Shown piece by piece: positions 1 to 11,140 of a DNA stretch of 64,000 nt (position 1 is its first letter; the number at the start of each line of letters is the position of its first letter). Under the pieces are notes generated by a model. The model ran no database searches, was not told the DNA's origin, and saw only the letters and a program-made list of their open reading frames with translations. Both the position numbers and the translations under genes were made by a program. Source of the stretch: Bryopsis sp. KO-2023 (taxonomy: Eukaryota; Chlorophyta; Ulvophyceae; Bryopsidales; Bryopsidaceae). The stretch spans positions 1,612,001 through 1,676,000 of the forward strand of contig BSYQ01000013.1 of NCBI GenBank assembly GCA_030272585.1, in the 5' to 3' direction.

Positions 1-11
1 CATGGACAGCA

Positions 12-653
12 TTGACTGCTCAGATCCCTAGAAAAGGACCAAAGCAGGTCGCTGTACCAGAAGTTCAGAAAATGACGAGTGAAATCCGAGAAGGGATTGT
101 TGAGGCAAAGAAACGCCTTCAGGCGGCTCAGCAACGCTATAAAGCTCAAGCTGATCGTCACCGGGCTCCTGTAGAGATCAAGGTTGGAGACCTTGTTCTC
201 CTTGATGCAAGGAACTTAAGGTTAAAGCATCCAGGATCGCGGAAATTAACGCCGAAATGGGTAGGACCTTTCCCTATCGAGCGTCAAATAAATGAGGTTG
301 CTTTCAAAATAAAGCTTCCCGATACTTTGCCCATACATCCGGTGTTCCATGCTTCACTCTTGAAGCCATATTGGGCTAAAGGAACTGTGCAACCCCCGCC
401 ACCTATCGAGATTGAAGGTGACTTGGAATGGGAGGTTGAGCGCATTCTTGATCGCAGAGAGCGACGTAGGGGCAAGAAATGCTACACAGAATTCCTAGTG
501 AAATGGGTTGGATACGGTCATGAGCACAACTCATGGGAACCGGAACAGAATGTCGTGCACGCGCGAGAATTGGTTGACGAGTTTCACCAATCTCAAGCAC
601 AATCGATTGTACCACCTCGCACGATCCGAAGGAGATCACAAGCGAAGGTTTGA
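12..653 (+). mobile_element. Ty3/Gypsy chromovirus: integrase C-terminus with chromodomain (fossil, cut by window edge)
   Basis: About 213 residues are open from the window edge. The first half has the C-terminal features of Ty3-type integrases, including a KVGDLVLLD stretch and a VFHASLLKPY stretch. It is followed by a chromodomain with FLVKWVGYGHEHNSWEP near residues 160-180. In this family the chromodomain guides insertion through histone marks. The visible part looks whole; the rest of pol and gag lie outside the window. Age cannot be judged without a second LTR. Confidence 0.88.
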
Positions 654-799
654 GACATCATATCACAGTTGGCCACTGGATGATGATGATCTCCTCTCTT
701 AAAATAGTGTAACTACTAGACACTATCATTTGTATGATGCCTATCATGCATTTGATTCCTAGTGAACCCGAGGCGGCTTCACATCTAAGGAGGGGGCAC

Positions 800-1035
800 T
801 GTTACAAGTGATCACCGAGATGTCTAGTAAGCACTAGCTAGAGCTACAGACTAGCTACGGGCACTAGTGATAGCCTAGTCAGAGCTTAAGGTCCATAGGA
901 TCCCAATAGGAGATCCTATAGCTCAAGAACCCTGGTGCCTCGCCCTAATGACATTAGTCAAGGGTCCCATCAATGAGTGGGGGTTTGATGGGTTAAGGAG
1001 GCTTCGAGGGAGGGTTCTGGGAGGTTTTTGTAACA
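800..1035 (+). repeat. Putative 3' LTR of the chromovirus
   Basis: The stretch begins TGTTAC and ends GTAACA, a short inverted repeat typical of LTR ends. A purine-rich tract (aaggaggggg) sits just before the start, as expected for a polypurine tract. It lies about 150 bp after the chromodomain stop. The length of about 236 bp is short but acceptable. The right boundary is less certain because other TGTTAC/GTAACA-like words lie nearby. Confidence 0.5.
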
Positions 1036-3379
1036 ATGTAAGTCGAAAACTGCTGTGTGTTACACTGATCCAAGGAAACCCCCGAATCCCCAAACTGATG
1101 GCTGACACCTTGTGCCCTTGACATTCTGCCAGGAGTCCCAAATTGACTGCTGCCCCCTGTGTCCAAACAACCTCCACCCAAATCCCCTACAAACGTCGGG
1201 GTGCCCATGCCTCCACCGGCTGAAACAGCTTCTGTCTCACTGCCCAAACCAACAGGTTCCTGACCTGCGTCTGACTCACAGCCCAGCCCACAGAATAACT
1301 GAGTGCCCATGTCTCCACTTGCTGAAACCACTTCTGCCTCACATCCCAAATCATCAGGTTCCAAAACTGTTTCTGACTCACAGTCCAACCCACAGAAGTT
1401 CTGACCTCCCCTCTGCTGTCTATCTCCCTCACACCGAATGTTTCCTGTCCGCTGACGCTTCATGCGCAGCCCATGCATCGCATTCATCTCCAGTTCATCC
1501 ATCTCCGTCCCAGAACATTCGACAAAAGGAGGCAAACCATTACAGCGCACATCGTCCGTCGAATGCCGCAGGTCACTTGGCTGTGGCAACGCTCCCGAAT
1601 CCTCCTGAAACCCTTGCAGTAAATCACTTTCTTCAAAGACAACCTTGACCCCCGGCAGCACCCTCAACTCAGCCAGGCAAAGGCGACTCGTTAACATTCT
1701 GGCGCGAGGCCCTGGGTTATAAATACAGATACGAACACGACCCTCCTTCCCAATAGTCGGCGCATGGATAAGGCCGAGCGGTTGGCCGATTGGGAGGAGG
1801 CCAGCCAAACCCTGTCCACGAATACGAATAGGAGGACAAATAGTAATGGTTTGATACGGCCCCACCACACTCGAACTGCCAAGCGGAATACGAACGCCAT
1901 GCTCCCCACGGTGTAAAAATAGAGGTCGGTGACGCTTCCCACTCATTCCTCTGGAAATGACGACCGTCGATATTTGTTTGAGCGGTTCAACGGCAACCGC
2001 TAACACCAGTTTTTTTGTTCCTCCCCCTTCTCTGTAGCGAACACCGCCTGGCAAGGAATACACCGGCCACGATCGTCCTTCAATACGTCCCGCTGACAAT
2101 CGATACTGACGGCGAGACTATGTAACGCAGGAAGTCCAAGGATAATTCCCCCCGAGTGCTCGGTTACCAAAAACTCCTCCCTCGCCGAGTTCCACGGACC
2201 TACTTCCACTCCCAACAACGCGACACCAGCGACCCGATCCTTTGATCCGTTAAACCCTGTCACACTTGGTATAGCACTGTGTGACAGGAGAATATTATGC
2301 TTTCTCGCCAGCGCGAGAGGTAATATATTTACGGCGGAACCACTGTCCACCAACGCAAACTCGGTTTTCGGGAAACCCGCCAGCTTTGTCTTCACTTTCA
2401 GCTGCTTACGTACCACAGGGGTCGTGACAGGAGGGGGAAGTGTGTCGCCTTGTTGGAGCTGTTGTCGAAGGGCTTCACAAAGAGCTTGTACGGCGTTGGA
2501 ACCTCCAGTTTCGTGTGTTCTCGGTTCGACTTCTCTTGGATGCGTTGTGTCGGTGGGTTCCTTAGCTTTGCGAGCTGGGCAGTTGCGAAACATATGCCCC
2601 AGCTTTCGGCAATAGTGGCAGCGAATCGGCGTCCTCCAGTTGCGAGAGGGAAGTCCAGTAGGTTCCGTACGACCTGCTGCAAACGCTTGCGCCTCCTGTG
2701 GCTCGGACTGAAGCTTATCATCCAGAACATCGGCGAGTTGCGTGAGGTGGTCGACCAAGTGGGATAGATCTCCTTCCGAGGGGGTCAGTGTTGAAGTGGG
2801 TGCTGAGTCTGAAGCACGCGCCTCGTCGGCCGCCATGACGTAGATCTTATGCGTCGGGTTCTTTTTTCCTTTCACGAAAGCCGCGAACTTTTGCCCCAAC
2901 GTTCGTAAACGCTGTACCCCATGAAGACCGTAGCTCAGAAGGACTCCCAACGCCAACACGTACCCAGTAAGACTGGTTTGCGGGTCGAGCTGAGTGACAC
3001 GAGTCACCTGGCGATAGATGCGCTCACACCAAATGATCAGCTCGTAAACGCCAGAGCGCTTGATCGCGGTTTCGTCGTTCAGCTGCACCCCCTCCGCGGG
3101 TTTTCCTTTTTGTTCCACCTGACCCTGTAACCCCACTTTGTCCTCTCTCACTTCCATTCGGTCCGACAGTCCTGGTATATACTCTCCCTTTTCCGCCCGT
3201 GCCCGTAACACTTCGTATCGAAGAATACACGCCATATCTTTTTCAAACTGGGTAGTGTCCGCCCTTCCTGAGAAGAAGGCTTGAACCGATTGTGTTCCGA
3301 TTATCAAAAACAGAAAAAACAATTTTACAGCCAACCGACTGGCTGGCTCCGAAACCATGTTGAATACACTCGTTCGCAA
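993..3379 (-). mobile_element. LTR-retroelement Gag/protease region (fossil, incomplete)
   Basis: On the minus strand a long open stretch carries a CCHC zinc knuckle (CHYCRKLGHMFRNC) and, about 90 residues later, a retropepsin-like active site in the context ALVDSGSAVNILP. Two hydrophobic segments precede the knuckle, one at the very N-terminus and one near residue 150, which is unusual for Gag. A second open stretch continues toward 993. No reverse transcriptase or integrase is seen on this strand, so the element is incomplete and carries at least one break. It points opposite to the chromovirus end and abuts its LTR, so it is probably a separate insertion. Domestication as a host protease gene is possible but unproven. 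Confidence 0.6.
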
Positions 3380-3879
3380 CAGCGATACCGAGTGGTGAAA
3401 CGGCCGCCAAAGAACGCTTTACACAATGTAAGCAAAATAAACGACCATACACCCAACCACCTTCTTCCTTAAATCTCTTCCTTTTCCTCCGAGTCTTCCC
3501 AACTAAACCCCATGACCGACTCAGTTCTGATCCCGTTTACTGTATTCCACAAGAGGTAATAAACGGACCACCTCAATGAACTATTGAAAAAAGACTATTG
3601 GTTTGAGTTTATTCTCTCCAAACTCGTCAAACCAATCAACAACCAACTATAGCTCCCTGTACCCACAATCGAGCGAACTCCGTCAGCCGCCAAACCAATC
3701 TACCCGTCCCGCTCAAACACGTGACTGCACCGCTGTTTTTTTTGTTTAGATCATCAGCAAACTCAGCCTTTCAAGAGGCAAAACAAAACTGGACATGACA
3801 AAATGGATAAATTATTCTCAAAGAAGCTGAACCTGTTTTTTTTTTGGACACCTGACTTTAGAAAGGAATTAATCGAACG

Positions 3880-3966
3880 GGACGGGTAGTTCAGTCTGGT
3901 CAGAACGTCGCATTTATTCGGAGCGAAATATCGCGAAGGTCGTGGGTTCGACTCCCACCCCGGCCC
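3880..3966 (+). tRNA. tRNA-like gene with an insert in the anticodon arm
   Basis: A cloverleaf can be drawn. The acceptor GGACGGG pairs with CCCGGCC apart from one A-G mismatch. The D stem is GTTC/GAAC, the T arm is GTGGG-TTCGACT-CCCAC, and the variable loop is five bases. The anticodon stem pairs TCGC (3908-3911) with GCGA (3933-3936) but encloses about 12 bases too many, which suggests a short intron. The isotype cannot be fixed: TAT or CGG can be placed after a U. There is no T-run terminator close by. It may be a tRNA-derived relic rather than a working gene. Confidence 0.45.
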
Positions 3967-4725
3967 CATTACTTCTGCTCCAGGTAACATAAGCTCTATC
4001 ACCATTTCCAAATGTTGCTATCTGGAGGCCAACCAATGCATCAACAATTTGCTGTACAGACATGCACAACTTGAAAGTCAAGGTAAACGGGAAAGACTAA
4101 AAGGAATTGCATTTTTCGTGGTGGTGGTGAGAGCGGGGGAAAAAAAGAACTGAACTGAAGCTTGGAAATTTTGGGATGGGTCGATTCTTTTTTTTCAAGG
4201 ATTTTGTTGTTTTTTTTCTTATTAAATATATCTTTACTCATGTTCCTGTGGTTTTTGTTAAAAAAAATAGAGGGAATCAGCTCAGAACGATATTTCATTT
4301 TTTTCAAGTTTTTGAGGATTTTTTAATGCTCCAGCACATGTTCAAACAATAACTCAAAAAGAGATAGAGGGTCAGATTTGTGCATAACAGAATGGAGGGG
4401 TGGTTTTTTTGGGAAAAGGAGTGCCTAGAGTGCTTGTAATGCCGATGTATGTAATATGTCTTGTAAGATATTGATGGTCAAAATATAGTATCGTCCATGG
4501 AGGGGAGGGGTCAACTGTCATGAAAACAATGCCTGTGGTTGGATGGATTGCTACAAAAACCAAAATCAACACCACAGCTACAGCATCCAACTTCAGCCGG
4601 CTAATATAACATTGGCCTGCGGCTCCCAAAATCCTCCTCAAGCACTCTCCCCCTTTCGACCCTTCTCTCCTCCAGATTCATTTGTGATTTTCAACAAATG
4701 GATCGAAACGGGAAACGGGGGGCGC
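3967..4725. other. AT-rich stretch without a recognised gene
   Basis: T and A runs dominate, with no convincing reading frame on either strand. The part nearest 4725 should be the 3' untranslated region of the minus-strand cysteine-repeat gene. Confidence 0.5.
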
Positions 4726-7700
4726 TCAGAGAGAAGGGCAGACGTTGGGTTTCTCAGCTTGCGCAATCGAGTTCGATGCCAGACACAAGCTGCACTCCCC
4801 CGTTCGAAGCCCATTCGCGCACACCGGGCACTGATACTTCAGGCCGTTATCGATGGCGAAAGACAGGCAGTAGTTGCATGTGCTGGGGTCCGAGGAGTTG
4901 GCGCAAACTGGACAAAGGTCCTCCTTCACTTTGTTGTCGATGGCGTTTGTGGCGCACTGGATACAAGTGTCGGGGCTGCTCGTGTTCAGACAAGCAGGGC
5001 ACATCCTGGGCTTCAAGCTGTTGTCAAATTCCTGTGTGGACGCAGAAACAGCCAGCAGAGTCAATATGACAAGCCACTGCTTTGGCTGCGGCTGCAGCTC
5101 AACAAGCTACCGCGATTTTTGCTCAGTCGAAACCAACGTAACAATGCAATATTGTGACTATCCTGCGCACACCTGTGTAAGACAGTGGGCGCACTTGAAC
5201 GGGTCCGCCGTCTCCAGACAAGCGAAACACCCATTGACCTTCACTGAATTCGAGATGTCGTTCAGCAAACAGACGTTGCATGCCGCTGGCTCCGAAGATT
5301 TGGCGCAGTCGATGCACTTGGGCTTCACCACGGCATCATCTATGTCGGCCAAAAGGCATTCCTTGCATTTGAATGGTTCAGGAGTTTTAGCGCACTCTTC
5401 ACAAAGTCCGATTTTGACTTTATCATCGATGCTCGCCGTCAAGCAAGAAGTGCATGCGTCAGGATTCGGAGAGTCGGCGCAGGTAACGCATTTTGATTCC
5501 TGGATGCAAGAGCACAGGGACGCTTTTTCCAACAAGCAAAAGGGAAAAAGACGGTGGAATACAACGAAATGGTGCACCTAACCCTTCCAAAGCCGAAGCC
5601 AATCAACGGGGACGAAATGGACACGCATTTGGACAGGTGGGGTGCATGTCGCAGTACTGATCACCTTGACTGCTTCGCTCATGTCAGATGCGAGGCAGTG
5701 AATGCAAGTTTGAGGATCGTTTGAGTCTGCGCATTTTGGGCACTCCGCAGTCTTCAAATCGTTGCTGACGGTAGCGAAGGACAAACACTGGATGCACGCG
5801 GTCGACTCGTTCATGTCGGTGCATCTTGGGCACATCGTCGGCTTAAGGATATCTTCGAATGCCTGCGCACAATCTCACTATCAGCGTCTACCAAACCAGC
5901 TGCAGGTTGCCGGCCGACCTCCAAACATCCTTCTGTTGTCGTTACGAAAATGAGCTTTCTTCGTCTTGACCTACCAGGGAAAGGCAGTGATTACATTTCC
6001 AAGGATCGCTGGACTTCACGCATCCCAAACATCCTTCAGCTTTCACCGCGGTGGATCCGTAGTTGGACAAGCAAACATTGCATGCGTCGGGGTTCGGGGA
6101 GTTGGCGCATTCCAAGCAGAGGGGCTTCAGGGATAGGTCATCATTGTATGATGCTAAGCACTCGTTGCACTTGAATGGCTCATTCGTGCTCGTGCACTGG
6201 ACGCAGTTTCGGTCCTTAACAGCGTCGTCCATGTAAGAAGTCAGGCAGGATGTGCAGGCTCCCGGATTGGGAGAGTTGGCGCAAAGAGGACAATTCTTTT
6301 CCTGCAAATAGATAGGGCCACCAGAGCGTGTCATTGAAATTTAACCAAAAACAGCAAAACTCATCTTCAAACATTTCTGTGCTTCGTTGAGCCATCATAG
6401 AGTGTTGTCTATTGTTCAACCAGCAAACCCATAGCAGACGGGGACAACAGGCCAAAACGACCGGTTTTCACTGTAAAATCCCATTGACAGAGCAGACTTG
6501 CCCTACACCAGTAGTAGTACTGTACACACAAAACTGCGCAGCCTGCTCTGACAGCATCACCTTGACCCAGTCTGTCACTGCAGATGCCAGACAGTGGGTG
6601 CACTGTGAGGGTTCTTTCGAAGCAGCGCAGGCAGGACACACTTTGGCCTTAAGATCTTGAGGACTCATTGTCGATTCTGGCGTCGTTGCGATGCCAAAAG
6701 AAATACATTGGATGCAAGCATCTGCTTGCTTCCCTCCCATGCGTGTGCACACGGGGCACATCGACTTTTTCAATTCATCATCGATGTTCTGTGTGCCAAA
6801 ACGCAAGCTATGCCTCAATAATAAGTCTGAAAATTCCATTGAAATGCAACCTCTTCCATAGACTGCTTTGGCATTGATTGTTAAGAAACAGCCAGTCACC
6901 TGTGTAAGGCAGTGCGCGCACTTGAACGGGTCTGGTGTGTCAAGGCAATCAAAGCAACCCTCGACTTTCACGTCCTTTGAAATGTAGTTCGTAAGACAAA
7001 CGTTGCAAGCAGACGGGCTTTTGGAATTGGCACACTCGACACACTTGGGTTTGATGCTCGGGTCTATGGCGGCCGTCAGACACTCCTTGCATTTGAACGG
7101 CTCGGCAGTCTCCGCGCAAGGAACGCAATTCCTGTCCTTGACGGTGTCCCCAATGTCAGCAGTTAAGCAGGAGACGCAAGCGTCGGGGCTCGGAGAATCG
7201 GCACACGCACGACAATTGTTGGCCTGAAAGCAGCGCAGGTAGAGTTTGGTTATTGGGGTTTTGGACACACAGCATCATGCCCAAATGATCAAGTTGCTCG
7301 GCTGAAAAGGTATAAGTTTAGTGAAACGAAAAGAAAGGAGAAAACGGATGCTGTCGGCGGTAGAAGCTCAAGGATACCTTAACCCAGTCGCTGATGTTTG
7401 ACGATAAGCACATAGTGCAGGTGAACGGGTTCTTCGAGTTGGTGCAGTCAGGGCATTTCTTTGCCTTGAGATCATCGGAAATGGTTTCCGAGTGGAAACA
7501 AGAATAACAGGCGTCTCGGTTGGGGTGATTCGCACAAAATTTCTCTCCCGCGACCCCCAAAGCCAGGGCGGCAAAAACAGCAAGGTATCCTGCGGTACAT
7601 AAGACACGGAAAAACGGCTTGCTCCTGGGACAAGCTTATCAAAGAAGAAACCACAACAGTTTTGCACTCTGATGGACAGCACTTGAAACCAAGATAACGG

Positions 7701-7747
7701 GACCTCAAACGAGTGACTTCCTATGCCTTACCGCAGAGGTGCAGCAT
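4726..7747 (-). CDS. Secreted cysteine-repeat protein built of alternating exon modules
   Basis: Eight exons fit: 7747-7732, 7589-7378, 7223-6900, 6788-6561, 6301-5975, 5862-5665, 5499-5173 and 5031-4726. All have GT-AG borders; the first intron is phase 1 and the rest are phase 0. The product is about 645 residues. The first two exons join to a clear signal peptide (MLHLCGYLAVFAALALGVAG), so the protein enters the secretory route. The rest is about 21 units of C-x2-C-x8-C-x2-C-L joined by linkers of about 11 residues that often contain D-x-VK. Exons 3, 5 and 7 encode four units each (108-109 residues); exons 2, 4, 6 and 8 encode two or three. In a secreted protein the cysteines are probably disulfide-bonded. 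CxxC-rich surface antigens of ciliates and Giardia look broadly similar, but I do not recognise the family. Function is unknown; a cell-surface or wall role is a guess. Confidence 0.85.
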
Positions 7748-8820
7748 CTTGAAAACCAAAGTCCAGGAAACAAAAAGTAAACAAGCTCGCGCTTGCCTCG
7801 AGGCACCCTGACCATCTTTAATATGCTCTACGTTTGCATCAACTGTCTATAACCGATTCCCATTTGGGTACGTTTTCTACCAACGAGACAAGTGCGATGA
7901 TCCTTGTGCTGTGCCGCGACGAATGGAGGGGTTTAGAGTCGCCTGGGGGAGTTGAATTTTTTAATCGTAGACTTGGAAATGGTGGAGAAGTTTGGTGGGT
8001 TTTTTTTTGTTTTCCTCTTCTTCTTTTGGATTACAGCGGTGGTGTAGTTACTCATGGATATATGGTGGCATATTTTCATTTTTGAGTTTGGTCTTGGGTT
8101 TGGGGTTCGCCGCCAATTCAACTATAATCAGGAGTGGTTTTTCAAAGTTATTGAAGTTGTTTGTTCGTCAGTGGTTTGCGTTGACGGGTTTTCCAGTCCC
8201 TTTTTTCGGTTTTCTTGGGGGTGTTTTTCTTTTTCTAATGTGGGGGTTTTGTTTTCATCTTCTGGGATTTTCAAAGTTGGTGGTTGTTTGTTGGTGGGGG
8301 GTAGGAGTACTTAGGGTTATCATGGACATTTCTGTAGGTTTTTTTTTGAGGTGTTTGGACTTGATGGCCCGGTACCTGATCGGTCACAGATCAATTGTTG
8401 GGTAATAGTTGGGAACAGAGGAGATCAATGGACGCATATTGCGATGTAATACTTGACAATGGAGGGGAAAATCTGCGACAGACGGGAGGGTTCGTGGAGA
8501 CTGGTGCTGCAAGGAAACCTACAAGGAAATTCATTTCCTTCCTGGCGGCAGTGGAGTGACAAAAACTCACCCAAGTGAATTGCACCAGGTTGTCCGAGGA
8601 AATCAAACGCACCACTTTGGGGAACGATGTTCCGTGCGTGTCACGGGGCCGAGCGATGGTGTGACCGAATGTTCGGGTTGCCTCTTTGAAGAAGCAATCC
8701 CACCTCCTGCCGTGTTCAACACGGTGAACGCACACTAGTGCGTTTTTTAAACGCACAGTGAATTGTCAAGCTACCGCTCCTCAGTGCTTTCTAGACAAAA
8801 AAAGAGAGAAAGGAGGAAGA
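7748..8820. other. Intergenic region between two divergent genes
   Basis: This stretch of about 1.07 kb separates the starts of the cysteine-repeat gene (minus) and the NMP kinase gene (plus), so both promoters should lie here. T- and G-rich runs occur at 7980-8350. No TATA box could be picked with confidence and no further gene is seen. Confidence 0.5.
8711..8744. promoter_or_regulatory. Two adjacent short hairpins upstream of the NMP kinase gene
   Basis: CGTGTT-C-AACACG (8711-8723) is followed by AACGCAC-ACTA-GTGCGTT (8727-8744), and AACGCAC recurs just downstream. They lie about 80-110 bp before the start codon. A protein-binding site is possible; the role is not known. Confidence 0.3.
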
Positions 8821-10329
8821 ATGGGACGAAAGCTGTGCGTTTTGATGATAGGAAGCCCTGGGTGCGAAACCAACGTCGATATCCATAGCGTTTCCTGGCA
8901 ATATCTCCGAATCGATTGTCGTGGTGTGTTCGACCTGAATCGATGGATGTGGCTTCTTTGATCCAGTTCGGGCAAAAGCACCCAGAGTCGCCAAGTGGCT
9001 CAGAACTTCCCGGGATGGAGACATATCTCCATCGGGGATTTGCTAAGAAGCGAAGTGAAGTCTGGATCTGAAAGGGTAAGCAAAAGCAGCAAAATTGGGT
9101 CAGCGAAATTCCCATAACCAGAACGCATACGTCTGTGCCAGCCACGTTTTTTTGGGGGGGGAAGGGGGGGAATGAAATCAGGAGAAATTGAGAAGTGTGT
9201 GGAATCTTGTTGGTGCTTCAGGGAAAGACATGCGAGCGCATAATGAATTCAGGAGGCCATGTCCCCACCAGCATCATTCTTGGTAGATATTTCTTTCCGA
9301 TTCCACAATCCCACAGCTGTTTTTTGTTTTTAGCACTCCGTCTCCTTGTTCCACATTCTAGAACAAGAATTCATTCTTTTCCCAGCATGATATCATCCAG
9401 ATGCATCCCATCAAGTGGTGGATAGATTTACTGATCCTGGTGTGTTTCTCATACTTCATATGGAAAAAAAAAGTCAAAATTTACACATTTCCCTGTAGTT
9501 GTAACCAGTTGAGTGTTGGTTTTTCGAGTGTAGATGTATTGAAGGCGGATGTGGATCGCCATAAATCCAACGACAAGTTTCTTTTGGACTGGTCCCCGAG
9601 TCTGGAGCAAATTTTGGGATTTGAGAAGCAGGTGCGCTGGCATTGCAAAGTTTCTCCAAGGTTTTCAATGGAGCTGTTCTTGAAAGTCATGATGATCATG
9701 GGTGTTAATTATACATATATTAATGACTGAATCTTTAATTTACATTAGGCAGCTTGCACAACAAACACCGTCTGTCCGATCTAACCCAAGCCCTTGGGAA
9801 ATATAAAAATCCATTTTGTTGTATATTATATGATACTAGAAACATGATGTGCTGTTCTGAAGTTGATGGTTGCATTTATCAGATCCATTTGAGATGCAAG
9901 TCTGAATATTCTATTTATTGAGATCGACCCGTGCCGTTTCCACATGTTGATGAACATATCTTATGTTTTCAGATTTGCGATTATGCAGCAGCCCTCTGGT
10001 TCGACGTCTCGAAAGACATTCTTGCCAGCCGCATGGCTGACAGAGCAACATACAGCAAGAGGGCCGATGACAGACAAGACATCGTCGAGAAAAGATTCGA
10101 GACCTTTCGACAGGTCGTTTTTCCCTGCAAGAAATACTTGGAGAGTCAAGGGAAAATCATAATTATCAACGGTGAAAAGCCCATAAAGGAGCTGTTTCAA
10201 GATGTTGGGGAAATTGTCAGACATGTGGAAAGCTGGCATGCAAGGCCAAATTTTCGAATGATTTGGGCCGCGTTTCTTTCCTGTTTAGGATGGAAAAAGA
10301 AAGTGGGAATAAGGGGTGGAAAGCTGTGA
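8821..10329 (+). CDS. Nucleoside monophosphate kinase (UMP-CMP/adenylate kinase family)
   Basis: Five exons fit: 8821-8861, 8967-9075, 9222-9282, 9534-9631 and 9973-10329, all GT-AG and in phase, giving about 221 residues. The family moves the terminal phosphate of ATP to a nucleoside monophosphate. The P-loop is split by intron 1 and reads GSPGSGKST once joined. The NMP-binding part follows (HISIGDLLRSEVKSGSERGK). The short LID with R..DD and KRFETF (YSKRADDRQDIVEKRFETF) suggests the UMP-CMP kinase group. The usual DGFPR loop reads LLDWSPSLEQ and appears one residue short, lacking the arginine that normally contacts the substrate phosphate. The last 35 or so residues are not typical of the family. 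It could be an active divergent enzyme or an inactive homologue. Confidence 0.85.
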
Positions 10330-10513
10330 TGGTTGATGTTTGTCATGCATTGAATCAAGTGCGATCGAAGCTTTTGTTGGGTGGATTTCCAGAAACCATG
10401 GAAGTGGTGTATTTTGTGAGTAGGCCCGCTTGTCCAACACTCAATTAGTTGTGGTTGGTTTATGAGCAAGGGGGATTTGTAAAGAAAAATAGATGGACTG
10501 CTGTGGATTGTAA

Positions 10514-10531
10514 CACTACGGGAAATGGGTA
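10514..10531 (+). repeat. Left terminal inverted repeat of the CACTA element
   Basis: Eighteen bases (CACTACGGGAAATGGGTA), perfectly matched in inverse orientation at 14122-14139. Confidence 0.9.
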
Positions 10532-10579
10532 GTACCTGGGTAACACCTGGTGACACCTGAGTAACACCTACTCTCAAGT

Positions 10580-11140
10580 GCAATGATATAATACCTAACA
10601 GGTAACACCTATGTGATACCTGCATGACACCTAGAATCTGATACCTGGCCAGTCACACCTATAGTAACACCTGCACGACACCTGGAATCTGATACCTGAC
10701 CAGTCACACCTAAAGTAACACCTGCACGACACCTGGAATCTGATACCTGACCAGTCACACCTACAGTAACACCTGCATGACACCTGGAATCTGATACCTG
10801 GCCAGTGACACCTACAGTAACACCTGCATAACAATTGGAATCTGATACCTGGCCAGTGACACCTACAGTAACACCTGCATGACACCTGGAATCTGATACC
10901 TAGCCAGTGACACCTACAGTAACACCTGCATGACACCTAGAATCTGATACCTGGCCAGTCACACCTATAGTAACACCTGCACGACACCTGGAATCTGATA
11001 CCTGGCCAGTGACACCTACAGTAACACCTGCATGACACCTGGAATCTGATACCTGGCCAGTGACACCTACAGTAACACCTGCATGACACCTGGAATCTGA
11101 TACCTAGCCAGTGACACCTATAGTAACACCTGCATAAGTT
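10580..11140. repeat. 51-bp tandem repeat array, about 10 copies
   Basis: The unit contains GGAATCTGATACCTGGCCAG followed by ACACCTACAGTAACACCTGC and recurs every 51 bases, at about 10633, 10684, 10735 and on to 11092. Because 51 is a multiple of three, the minus strand stays open and reads a 17-residue repeat (CRCYCRCHWPGIRFQVS). It is the left subterminal region of the CACTA element and most likely binds transposase. The open frame is probably a by-product. Confidence 0.9.
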
